A stretch of DNA of 64,000 nucleotides from Paragyromitra xinjiangensis (lineage: Eukaryota; Ascomycota; Pezizomycetes; Pezizales; Discinaceae). The notes under the pieces were generated by a model. It made no database searches, was not told the DNA's origin, and saw only the letters and a program-made list of their open reading frames with translations. This document shows, piece after piece, positions 34,105 through 45,780 of the stretch; the first letter of the stretch is position 1, and each line of letters opens with the position of its first letter. The stretch lies in the NCBI GenBank assembly GCA_038503065.1, contig JBCAMK010000012.1, positions 558,001-622,000 on the forward strand. Direction: 5' to 3'. A program made the translations under genes and the position numbers.

Positions 34105-36490
34105 TTTGGGGCGAGTACCAGGAGAGGAGAAACTACTATCCACGAGCTATATACCATCATAAGGGGAAGCAGTCTTAATTGGGCTGGGATAGTGTACGAG
34201 ATAAGAAAGCTCGTGCTTCTCTTTTTTTCTTTTCTCTCTTGGCATTTTCACTCTTCGATCACGATTGATAATTGTATAGTACATTTTAGACACTGAGAGA
34301 TAAAAAAATGAAGTTATGACGGGGGTAGGGTTTGACATCCAAAGAGCAAAAGCAATACCTACGACTAATGCCAAATCACAATGTTACTTCTCAATCTGAT
34401 GGGCGAGTAGATTAAAGTTGGGATTTCTGAGAATTTTTAGTCTTGGGAATGAATCTCTATTGCTCTAAACCAATTTTTTTTGATAAGCTTTTTATATCTT
34501 ATTGGGGGGGTTCACTAAACTAATTCTTTCAAGTCCCTACTGCGTATGTATTCCCGTTTCAGATAAGCCTAGGAATTCTTAGCAGAACCCGGGATCCTCA
34601 ATGTCGCACCGTGTTCAACCTGCTCTTTTACCGCTGTCTCTGCCCGTGATTTCTGCATGCGTTCACATATACCCATCGGTAGAGCGCTTCCCGTCCCCAG
34701 CTGAGAGATTAACCACCGTTCGTGCCACATGCCATATATACTTTCGGATGAAGTCGGTTCCAGACCTCTATAGGAAATCCAGGTAACTGGGGGAGCATGC
34801 AAAGGGAGCTTGTCTGCTTGCCTTTTGTTAATCACCCCAACTGTTTGGTCACATTTCTCCTCTAGCCTTGGGGGTCAATCTTACTGCAGCTATGGTATTT
34901 AACATAGCTTTTACCCAGTAATTTGTGGTGCAACATGTGCCAAGGCACGGTATGCACCGGTTTCGATGATAAATTCCCTTAAACGAATTAAACCAGGTCT
35001 ATGATTATTTTCGTGGTTCACAAGTAGATGTCGGGGTTTTTGAATAACCGTTAACTCTATGAAGTAATAATATTATGGCCCTATACGTATCACTGAGTGG
35101 TTGAGTAGCTTCCCTCTGGCTGCGTCTTCGATTTAGTGTAGGTTTCTATATGCAGTTCTTGTCGCAGTGCCATTAGTGAAAAATGGTATAGTATAAACTT
35201 CCCAGGTGCTTTTATTCCGTTAACTCGGCTAGTTACTTTTGATCCCCTATCTAGTTTTTAAAAAGATGGGTTTGCGTAGACACGAGATATCACTCGATTG
35301 CATTGAGTATTCCCTAGTGTTCGGCCGAGGAGACTCTATGCATTTTCCTGGGTAAGTGTAAATTTGGGTAATCAGAGATCTTCTACGGAGAATCGAGGTA
35401 AATTGTCACATTGTCATATGACCGCACCATGGATCTGGCCACCATATAGCATGCATCTACATGTAGTCACTTCAAGAGCATACAAGGATTGTGACACTTT
35501 GTTATATTTATCTTTATTTCTTTATAATTAACGACCCAGGTTAATTAGAATAGGTGTAGAACTATATGTGAAACTTTACGGTCTAGCTCACATATAAATA
35601 TGGACGTGGAACTATCGAGACCGTCGTAGGTTGAGAGAATGTGAGCTGGCCGGAATAGAGGCTTGCTACGCCACATAAAGTTTACGCCAGAGCATCCTGG
35701 AATGTATGTATCACTACCGCGATAAGTTCAAATAGCTAAGCGGTGAGTGACGTACTACTAGGCTAATATCAGGTATTGTTGGTGATATTTTAGTACCGGT
35801 ACTACCTAGTAAAATACCTAATGACGGCACTGCTGTACTTATCCCGATTTTGCTATTGCTGTTGCAATTGGCGCCGTGTTGGGTCCATTGATACCCGATT
35901 AAGGTACATTGCCATAATCGTTGAAAATCACTCGGGTAAAGAGTTTAGGAATGACTAGAGTATAGCTAGTATACGTAATGGTACAGACTAATTCCGGAAT
36001 CAGCATATTGGGATTTAAATTATTCATGGCTGGCCATGGGCTTACTCAAAACTTAGGAATTGGTGGGCGTAAAAATAGAGCAAGGGGGTGAGTCTTACAG
36101 AGAGGTGCACGATCTCATAGACTGAATTTCAACTCCGAACTTCTAAATCGACACATATACCATAAAAGAATATGGTAATATAAGAAGTTTCTCCAAAAAA
36201 CTTCCGCTGAGTCCATGAGTTGCAGGTATATATGTATGAGCCAAGTTGAATACATGTACTTAATTTGGAAGCAAAAAGGAAATTATCTAAGCAAAGATAC
36301 ATACAAACCAACCTATACTCGCGATGTTGACAGAGTTTCCAGGATTAATAAATACACGTTGCGTCTCGTCGCTAATTCGGCCCGGGTATGTGTTTATCTC
36401 AGAAAATAACAAGAATTGTCCGAAAAAATAAATAAAAACCAAGTTCTCCCAAAGTCTCGACATCTACCACTCAACGTCCCAGGTGCAATT
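34105..36490. other. Gene-poor convergent region (2.4 kb)
   Basis: Between the 3' ends of the SSB gene and the pheromone receptor. AT-rich; frames do not exceed 90 codons. I see no gene, RNA or repeat. Confidence 0.5.
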
Positions 36491-37858
36491 CTAAGCCTTC
36501 TCATCCTCGATTACCATGTCTATGGCTCTCTCAACCACGATTCCATTCTCGTCGTGTCTGCCCTCTGTTCCGACATAAATCATAGATCCAACCCTAGTAG
36601 ATTCGGGGCTGCTGGTGGGTGATGGTTCGGGGCCATCAATATGATCGTTTGAGCTTGCGAGCGTGTTTACCATTGTTGAAGTTGTAGCTTGCGACCTAAT
36701 CACAGACTGTTAGGTATAGTCCACACTTCTTCTAAACCTGGGGAGATACTTACGAATTAAGGGACAGGAGACGCTTTCCTGAAGCCCAGCTCTTGGAAAA
36801 TGCCCCACTAACCAGAGTGCTACTATTGCTTCGAGACCATTGACTGTTCTTCGACGTACTCTTCCCCATCAACGAATCAGGGAGATATTTGTCAATTCCG
36901 GCGACTTCTGCCCAACCTCTATACATTTTCGCTGCATCACTTCCAGTTCCAAAGAAGGCGAAGGACACAAAACCAGCAGCGACCGGGATCCAACGATCAA
37001 ACTGAACACCGTCTGCGGGGATTTTTGGAATATAATCCCACCCAATGCCGTGCACAAGCTTCCACGAGTATGGTATGAAGACGATTTGGAGATTTCGATA
37101 AAAAACGTACCAACTAAGCGGCAGATTCAAGGCGACTATGACCATGCTGAGGAGAAAGAGTCGAAAAAATCTGGACTTTGTGTAACTGGAGCTGGAGTTT
37201 CGAAGGATTTCAGAAAATTGCTGACGGTACTTGTGAATTCGAAAGAGGACGAGGCCTAGTGACAAGTTTATTAGCTAATCTATATAGGAGTTGAGGATGG
37301 ATGCGGGAGGTACAAGCGCGTACCGGCATAATAAGCTGCGACTAATGCAATTATTGGAGGCCAGATATAAAGTAAAACGACAGTAGGCCAGGAGTTATCA
37401 ACAGACGGTTGACAGCCAATAACACCAACAATATAATAACGATTGGGCTGGACGATATAATGTGCTGTGACCATCCAGGCTGGAACCGTAAAGCAAATCA
37501 ACAGGTCTTGGATAAATTCTCTCCTCCTGACCGATTTTGTTTTGATAACGGAGACGTTATCAGACATAATTCGGGCAAGATTCCGTGATATCGCCGCCGC
37601 CGCAGCCATGGTCCCTGATGCGGAAGCGATTATAAGTTTAATTTCAACATCACAAAAACCGATTCCACTCCAAGAGCTGGCAAAACTATCACCACCCCAT
37701 ATTAGGGCGTTAACAAAACTCATGGCGTTGAAGAGGATGATCCAAGCGATCAAACAGATAGCCGAAAGGTTTTTGTTTTTGATGTGCCAGGCAAGAGGGA
37801 CGAAAAGGAGGATTGTTGAGGAACCGCACATAACTAGGAAAAAGGATGTTTCCCACAT
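36491..37858 (-). CDS. STE3: STE3-type pheromone receptor (GPCR), 413 aa, three exons
   Basis: Minus-strand exons: 37858-37324, 37255-36754, 36695-36491; introns 68 nt (TTAGCTAATAAAC branch, CACTAG end) and 58 nt; 1242 nt in frame. I start at the ATG 37858 (MWETSFFLVMCGSST), because fungal Ste3 proteins begin just before the first helix; the frame is open 66 codons further upstream, probably leader. Seven helices are visible: SSTILLFVPLAWHI, AICLIAWIILFNAMSFVNALIW, FCDVEIKLIIASASGTMAAAAAISRNLARI, DLLICFTVPAWMVTAHYIV, VVLLYIWPPIIALVAAYYAG, LFLLSMVIVALNLPLSWYVFYR, and FDRWIPVAAGFVSFAFFGTG. The C-DVEIKL after loop 1 and the N-x-LxxI after helix 3 are typical. The family senses the lipid-modified a-factor-like pheromone and signals via a heterotrimeric G protein to the MAP kinase-Ste12 pathway. 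The tail is Ser/Thr-rich. Confidence 0.95.
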
Positions 37859-38878
37859 TTCCCCCAAATGGCCCCGACCAGGCAGGCCTCCTAGAAAAGT
37901 GTGGAAATAACTTAAAAACAACAGCAACAAAAAGTATGTGCGAGCGAAGAAGACTACAAGAAGTGAGGGAATGTGGTACTCGGGGAACTGGCAATAAGTG
38001 GGAATAATCAAAAGGCTGTAGAGAGAGCAGCCAAAGGATATAACTTTCTCTGGCACTGTATAAGGTCATTGTATGGATGAACCGCAATGAAACATATAGA
38101 AATCGGAGCCCATGAATTAGTTTTATTAGTTGGATACGGTTAAGCACGACGGCAGTAAGCGTCTTCCAAGGAACAAGAGAGACCGCTTCCTTTATTATAG
38201 CTCAAACACCTAAGATATCTTTGGCTAGTTGATGAATAGGTAAGATGACGGTACTTGAGTTTCCGTATCGGGCCCTCAATAGGACGCGATTTAGGACGTG
38301 ATTTCCTATTCGGGGTTTCAATAGGCAACCCCAATAGGCATTTAGCGTGAAATTACCACACAAAATTAAAAAAACTCCTCGCACTACAAGAAGGATCATG
38401 ATTCTATAGAAGCTTAGCTGAAGGATATATATGGGGTGAGCATAAATTATGGAAACGGCATGTGTACAGCCCTGTCGGAGGTCCTGGCGCCCTAAAGCTC
38501 AACCATTGGAGAATTTAGACCGCAGCTTCCACAGTAGGTGACAATAAAATTAAGAAGATATCATTTAGCACCGCAGGATTTATAGAATTTACTCTTTCTA
38601 TTGTCTGCCCTCGAGGTTGCTCCCTGCGACTGTGTGGTTGCAGCGCCGAATTGAGGGCTTTTCTCACAGGACTGCACGTCCGAACGGCGGCTTATTAATA
38701 TTAGGGCCACACCACGCCCTCTAAGCAAACACAAAAATGGGGCCTTATAGTTAGCACCTAGGAAATTAATCCCTCAAAAATAATCACTCTATGTTAATAT
38801 CGAGTTTACAAAAGATGCATAGACAGATATGATGAAGTTTTATTGTGCCAACAAGCAATATTGTTTACAACGTTAACC
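37859..38878. other. Upstream region of STE3
   Basis: Contains the open upstream extension of the receptor frame (to 38056), the TGAAACA site, and AT-rich sequence with no other gene. Confidence 0.5.
38088..38094 (+). promoter_or_regulatory. TGAAACA pheromone-response-element-like site upstream of STE3
   Basis: The 7-mer TGAAACA, the yeast Ste12 binding core, lies about 230 bp upstream of the receptor start. The same 7-mer occurs elsewhere in the window (for example near 7712 and 9739), so it may be chance. Confidence 0.2.
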
Positions 38879-40037
38879 TTAAGTTTCTTTCGCGCCATTC
38901 CGTGATGCCAACCGAAAATGGGTTGGGGTATTATTTTTGAATCCGAAGTTTACTAGAAAGCACTCGATGGCAGTGCAAAGATACTTCCAATGCATTTTTC
39001 TCGCAAAAGGGCCAGATTGCCTCCAATCCCTCTTGATACGAGATATTTTCGCTTTACACGTGGGATGCTGTCCATGTTGCCAAGCCTGGGGCTGACGGAA
39101 AGAGCCGAGAAACATCACCTCTTTGTATTGTGACGTCAAGCACTAACAACAACCGCAGAACATCACCAAACTCCCAAACTCGACTTCTCAGTGTTGGGTC
39201 TTGATCTATATTCTGAGCCATCGGTGTGATTCTCTGGGGACCACCAATATGCTCTAATGGTGTCTCAAAGTAGCACCTTAGCCAACGCCAAGCAGCATAG
39301 AATTGCAACTGGTCGCGTTAGGGGCGATATCTTATCTAGGTCGCTGACTGTGGAACTGACAGGAGCAAATACCCATGGAGAGGGTTGGGCTACCGCAGCT
39401 TCGTGACGAATGAATTCGTCCATTAAATTGGTCAAAATCTGATGCAGAAACTAACCCCGCAAAACTTATTATGACGATGTTTGACATAGCTGGCACACAT
39501 CCCTCTTCGTATATTTGAAAAGCAATTTTGTTTTCCAAATCTTCGATAGACAGTCTCATATGGGGCTTTACTGGCTGTCGGTTATCCAACAGATTTTTCC
39601 TGTGACAGGGAACTGAGTCTTGAATACTTCCAAGAAACCATCCTGAACGGATGTTTTCGATAGCTCCACAGAGCTTGTCGGATATCCCCATCAAAAACCA
39701 GTTGTGTGTGTCTTTGCTTGCCCTAAGGGTTGACTTGAAATCCACCGGAATAATATTATCATGTCAGATATGAGATCAAACGACGTCAATTGCGCCTCAA
39801 TAATCAATCCAAAACGAGAATCTAGATCTTCAGCGTTCAATCTGCTACGCAGATAACGATCTCGAGTGGTCCTCTTACAAGGAAAAGAGACCCCCGGATT
39901 ACAATCACTGCTAGAGTGTGTATCAGAGTTTCACACCATTGATGATCATGCCTAGCTAGCGAGACTCCAAAGGCAGTCTGACTATACAGCAACATAATAG
40001 CTATCTCTACTTCTATCCCAAAACTGGAAACATGCAT
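38879..40037 (-). pseudogene. Fragmented minus-strand coding relic or unrecognised multi-exon gene
   Basis: Several minus-strand frames follow each other in the same direction: 40037-39837 (66 codons, with LLYSQTAFGVSLARHDHQWCETL), 39745-39332 (137 codons, with RLSIEDLENKIAFQIYEEG and MSNIVIISFAGLVSA), and 39308-39054 (84 codons, with SRVWEFGDVLRLLLVLDV). They look more protein-like than random frames, but I cannot join them with convincing splice sites into one model, and stops interrupt each. I recognise no family. A decayed gene is my preferred reading; chance or an uncalled gene with several introns remains possible. Confidence 0.25.
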
Positions 40038-42500
40038 AGGTGCCGGCTAATCCGTTATTCGGAAATCCGATAAATCCGAAAAGGCCAATCTTCCAATACT
40101 TTCACTACCATATCATGCAAACCAAGCATCAACTGTTTTAAGTTCGATGATCATTCAAACAGCACGTTTTTGATAACATGCCTCTGATAGCGCATTTGCA
40201 GTGCAGCTATTTGATTATGTATTCCGAGCTGGTCTCCCATCATGATGGTCGGTCAACCTATCCTTCTAGGATGTCAATGCATAACCAAGCTTTACTACAA
40301 AACTCTTCACGTTTCAGGGTTTAACTCTGATCTACTGACCGCTCATAAATCACGGTGGCGATTTCGATGGCTGTATCGTGGATTTCTTCCGGTATCCCGG
40401 ATCCCGTTCCGGAAGGGTGTGGATGACATGCCGGTTTCATTTTCCACGCGAACGCACCGAATAGAATTCGACTTGTTTGAGGATTTTCCAGAAAATTCCC
40501 AAAGATCATCTGTGCCTGTTTGAAATATCTGGAGCAAGGCGATGGGGTAAGTGATAAAAGCACACACTGGTTTCATAGTTGATATGACCTGACATATATC
40601 CGTCATCTAGTTGGCTTGGTTCAAACTTTACGAGAACTATCGCCAGGGATACTGGAATCGGATATTCGCGAAGCACCAAGCCGCAGCTCTTCTCCGCCAT
40701 CACAAGAGACTTTCAAAATTCGGTAGCGAGTCAGCAGTCAAAATTTAATGGGTGGTACAGGAAAGGGGTGCGTTAGGCAGTGCGATTCATAATTTACTCA
40801 TGCAGAGTGTTTGATCTGATTACCCCGATGCTAATTCGCAACATAGAAACATTCGGTGATACAAATGACTATTGGGGAGCGAGCAACAATAATCAATGGA
40901 GTACATATGCTCTCATCGAAAAAAAACCTTGTTTGTTTGTTGGATGTAGTGTGCACTTTGTTGGATCACACTCGGGCTGATGAGATTCGTTCCCACTACC
41001 AAGAATAATATTGACGTGTGGGAGATATAGTCTTGATTTGCTGGATATATTTGGAATGGAGAAACAAGCTACTATTTAGCTCCATACGGTGTTTGGGCTG
41101 GAGGAAGCTTTTCTAGGCTGAATTGGATAGACGAGTCCCAGCCCTTGGGAACACCTCCTGACTTCCTACCTGCCTTCCCAATGGACCACGAAGGTAATTG
41201 GAAGTCTTGGCTAAGGGTATGCATGTAAGCTTGTCGTTACCAACGAACTGTACACCATGAAGAGACCAAGCATCCCAAGGTCAAGTTTTCATGGATATCA
41301 CACTTATCAGACTGCGTTTCCGAATCACCGGCTGTCTCAAGTTTACTGCCGTTTTTTTGGAACCGCTAGGCGATTGAAGGATTTAAGGTTAGTGTTGATT
41401 GACGTGCCTGAAAGTATCCCCACGTTCTTGGTTGAAACACTTGTTTGAGATATCTGGTGCTAAGCGATGCCAATCATCGCTGTATGGGGATATGCCACCG
41501 CAAAGATTAACTTGATAGAGATGGATGAAACGCGATGGGCCACCCTAGTAAACCTCAGGCAAAGATGCAGTGGAGTGGATCGTTTACCTGCGCTTCTGAT
41601 GTTGCACATGAAGCTAAAGTTGGAGTTGGAAAACGGCCGGAATTCATCTCTCTGATCGAGATTACAGACGAGGCGAGCATGTATCCATTCTTTGTGCTCT
41701 GCCCTATGCAAACACCATATGAGCTACAAGATCAAGAAACAGGCAATTGTCTTCATGTCTCGTCTCCCGTGTTTGGGGGCATTTCTATATACCTTTTGGG
41801 ACCGGGAACGGTGCTCTTCGGCGCTATTTGACTGGGCACGGACCGAAAGGAGTATAATTGCAAAACTCTTATGCCTCGTTTTCTGCGGGGTCCTCGCTAA
41901 AATTCAAAGAAAAAGGTGAGTACATCTTCACCGCACTGGAATGTACGCGATGGAACAGATAGCGCTGTTGTTGCTCTCTTCGCGACTAAGGCCAACCAAC
42001 GTTGTGGTACATCTGGTTTCGTTAATTCTACTAGCACTAAGGGTTGAAAGAAAAGGGATCTGCGATGCCGTGCATTGCTCGCTTGAGACTTAGACTGAGT
42101 CTAGACATCGCTAGCCATTCCTATTTCTTTACTCGGCTACAGAACTGGAAACAACCATCTCTTGGTGGCGCAAGCGCGAGGTCCATCTTCGTTCGCAGTT
42201 ATGAGGCGGAAAGAAGTCACTATGACATATGCAGGTCCCTCTTTCGATAGACCAGGGGCTTGCAGCAGAGCAACAACGGCAACGGGGAATGCAAGTGGTG
42301 AGGACGCACAAGTTTTCCAATTTCGTCCACATCGCCGCCGGTATTTTGTGGATATGATGACGGGAAAACGACCCATGCTGCAGAAGAAGGCTGCATATGT
42401 AATGTGAGTGGGGAGGGTACAGTTAAGGGGGTATACAAGAAAGAGAACGATATCCTGAAGGCCAAAGAAAGGAGACATCAGATTCATCGCAATTCAAGAC
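40038..42500. other. Gene-poor region with short frames on both strands
   Basis: Plus-strand frames at 40242-40523, 41257-41448 and 41467-41919 overlap in different phases and read partly like protein (for example HTYQTAFPNHRLSQVY), suggesting a second decayed coding region, but without motif, start or splice support. I do not call a gene. Confidence 0.3.
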
Positions 42501-42838
42501 TCACGAGGAGTCTAACTGACTAATCGATGGGTCCTATCTAGCCAGACTTGCCGAGAGGGTTTGGGTGACCTCCACCTGCACGTCGTGAAAAGCAGATCAC
42601 CCGGCCGATTGCTTCACAACCGACGCAACAGCCACGAGATCCTGATTTCTGAAACGACGCGCACGGAGCTTCTCAAGGGAAGCCAGTGTTTGAGGATCAA
42701 TGGGACGAACGTGAAAGGGAATGGGATATGTCTATTTTGCCCAAAGGGACACAATTAGCTCCGGGAGCACTAGCCCATTAACTAATTGGGAACAAAGAAA
42801 ATTAATAGCAGCAACAAGTGTTGCCTTGTGTCGGAAGA

Positions 42839-42880
42839 TTTATTTATTTATTTTATATTTATTTATATTTATTTATTTAC
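42839..42880. repeat. (TTTA)n-type simple repeat
   Basis: About 42 bp of ttta/tttatattta units, visible by eye; imperfect. Confidence 0.8.
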
Positions 42881-44580
42881 GGCAAATAAATTTTCGCCGG
42901 ATTTGGGGCATTTTAGCGCTTATTACGAGGGCCTGGGGGAGTCTTTAAGTGGTTGGTTAGCTATTATTGCTGAGGTGCCTATTTGACACATGTACGCATA
43001 ACCCCTGATGACCCGAGTATTATTAAATTATCCTATGTCGACCTGGGAGATCGACGGTTCGTTGTTAATAATATCGGCGAAGAGGATCACGATTCACCGC
43101 TAGGCGCATTAGAAATAGCATACTCTCCAAACAGCCTGGTGTAATTCTATATTTCCTGGGACAGTGTGCTGTTGCTATCGGAGACAACCGTCTAGGTAGC
43201 CGTTGAACAGTACATGGCGGCAACAGGATTAGGAACAGGATGACAACTCGAAACGGCATGGCCGGAAAAACTCCGAGAGGGAAACGAGGAAGGCAGCCGT
43301 TCGGAGAATTATCTTGCGTTATACTCCGGGCGTTATAACTCCACTCTGGGCGCGTCCAACTATTCATCTCCCTAACTAGGTCAAGCCTGTTCATTTGTAG
43401 ACTCCTCCAACTGTATGCAGGTCCGCACCATGAGGGTTGAATAAATTCGAAATATGAACAAAGCGCTGGCTTAGCTTGCTCTCCAGCCTTTTCCTGCATC
43501 GCCACTTGACATCGTGATGTTTCGATGTTGATAATTTCACTGGAAGAAGGGAACAGGGATCAATTGAGCATCGCTGCTGGCTGTGACGAGGTCTTATTCC
43601 CATGTATGCTTGCTTCGAGTTTCCTTGTTGCTCTACAGAACTATTTCGCCTTGCGGCTAGGAGTGTCGATGTTGATGAGCTCCACAGAAAGAACTGCTGG
43701 TGTTGAGCGGTCGTCTGACGGCTTCTCTTGTTGTCGTGGGGAAATTAGCCCCACGCGAAATAATGGAGACTAAGACAACAGTCGATGGAGGGACGTCAGG
43801 AACAGGTTTAGTGCCTATTTCCACTTCCTGCAAGCCACCGATTTTAGGCCCGGACGTTTGTCGTTCGGGTATTCGCTCGTTAGTAAGAATCGCCGGGCGG
43901 GGCCAATCAGAGCGAGGTGCCCCAAGGGGTAAGAAAAAAAGCCGAACCAAGACAGCACACGGATTACGCTTAGGCAGTCACACGTCAATGTGCTGATTGG
44001 TGGTCACTGAGGGACCCTTTTACGAGAATTTTTTTTGTCACCCACAGCCCCGTCTTGCGGATTGGATTACGAGAGGGTTGGGAGCTCTCAGTGGTCACAG
44101 TTCATTCTCTACGTATTTTGCATGCAGCTCAGGAACGGGGTGGGTGGACGGTAAAAGAAAGGGAAAATTACACTGAACTGAAAGAAAACAAAATCCAGCC
44201 TGGACGTTGGGTGTCCAGATGGATGGGAATTGGGTGGGTGATGTCGAGGGGGTGTTCTCGCAAGCGCGTGTTTCAGGTTTCGAAAAAAGTAGGTACCGAA
44301 TCAGCAGGCAGGACAGGCATTGTTGTGCGCTGAACAGGAACAGGCATCTCCATCGGACAAGGTAGGCTGTAGCCAGGGAGCACTTCCGAGCAACGGCAGG
44401 ATTTTCTAAAGCGGGCAGACAACAGAAGAGGAAGAGGGCGAAGACGAAGGGACAATTGAGAAAGAGGAGAGTGAGAGAAGGAAGTAGCAAAGCAAGCATC
44501 AAGAACAGAGGCCGTTGGTAGGGAATGATGTAGGCTGGGGGGGAGGGAAGGCCCCCTTTTCTGATACACCCACCACCACC

Positions 44581-44595
44581 TTTTTTTTTTTTTTT
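44581..44595. repeat. Poly-T tract (15)
   Basis: A run of fifteen T, preceded by a (CCA)n stretch and followed by a G-rich block (gggggg at about 44610). It is a low-complexity cluster in the distal STE12 promoter. Confidence 0.85.
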
Positions 44596-44899
44596 CCTTT
44601 CGTTTCCTTGGGGGGAGGGACAGTGTGGGGGGGGAAGAGGATCAAGTGGCCATTGTCCAGGATCACACAAAATGGTGCTCTGATCCAGCGAGGATACGGG
44701 AAACCTTGGACAGAACAGCGGAGGAGAAGCGCGAGAGATACCTTGAAGCAAGACTCAGGGAAGAAGAGACTGTGAGAATAGCTTGAGGGGATATTCCGAG
44801 GGAGAATTACAGAGCAATAATACAACCAGAGGCCCAGAGCCGCCGTGCAGAGAGAAACACAGAGAAACCATACACGAATCCATGAACCACGAGCTCAAG

Positions 44900-45780
44900 T
44901 GCCAACCAACCAACAGCAACAACATCACCAGTGTTAAAAAAAACCCATTCTGTACCTAGAGAACCAGGGCTCGGCTCTGGCAGTGACCAGCGTCTGTATC
45001 CACACGAGGATCACCTCCGTATCCATATTCACATCCATATCGACCATATCCATATCCATCTGCCCGTTTTCCCAAGACAGCCAGCAGCCCGCTTGCTCTC
45101 CCGCCCTCTCTACTTGCACACCCCCCCCGTCAACCCCCCCTCCCACCTCTGGACCCAGGGCACTCCACTCAGTCCCCCCCCTTAGCCGCCAACCCTCCCA
45201 CCCCCTTCCTACCACCCACCACAAACATCCCTTCATATACACCGTGCATCATCTCCTTCTTCCTTCCCCGTTCTCCCCTCTCCCCCCTCGTCCGTCCCAG
45301 ATTTTCTTCTCTCTCCTTCGCCGCTTTCTCCCTCTTCTTACCCTACCTCCCCCTCCTACTTACCTTCCCCTCTTCCCAAAAAAAGCTTTCTTGAAGTATT
45401 CCTGTACTTCATACGCTTTCTTTGTTTTTTGTTTTTTATTTCACGTCTACGCGTCTAAGGACAGGCCTTTCTTTGCGCAGGACAACAGAGGCAGGACCCT
45501 CAACCCATCGTTCATTCAAAAAATCTTCCTCACTCTCGCTCATCTGTCTATACTCTGCGTCTTTTCCTCACTCTAAAAAGGAATCATACACGCGACGACC
45601 GCGGCTTGAGAGATTATTCTGAGAACGTTAACATCATACCCCCTATCTTCGGTCACTCCTGGTATACAATACTGCAACCCTACGACAATTCTGCCCCCCC
45701 GCAAAATCCGTTTCGCTTCATTCGCCCTTTTCTCCCAACCAATATAGTGCCGGTCGCTCCAAGGCGCGACCTCTGCAGTC
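44900..45780 (+). promoter_or_regulatory. Long pyrimidine-rich STE12 promoter/5' leader
   Basis: The 880 bases before the STE12 ATG are strongly C/T-rich on the plus strand, with an imperfect hexamer repeat (catatc units) at about 45018-45062. Open upstream frames exist, including a 197-codon one (44983-45576) rich in Pro/Ser/Leu. C/T-rich leaders are usual for regulatory genes of filamentous fungi; the long upstream frames could reduce translation of STE12. Leader limits are not determinable from sequence. Confidence 0.45.

Larger units (their letters stand above)
42501..44899. other. Intergenic region, low-complexity rich
   Basis: No supported gene. Frames on opposite strands (for example 218 codons minus at 44095-44751) are composition artefacts of purine/pyrimidine asymmetry. 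It contains the (TTTA)n and poly-T repeats listed separately. Confidence 0.5.

Noticed and set aside
44095..44751. 218-codon minus-strand frame upstream of STE12
   Set aside because: Lys-run and Pro/Leu-rich translation of poly-T and G-rich low-complexity DNA.
44983..45576. 197-codon frame in the STE12 leader
   Set aside because: Pro/Ser-rich product of C/T-rich sequence; treated as an upstream frame rather than a gene.
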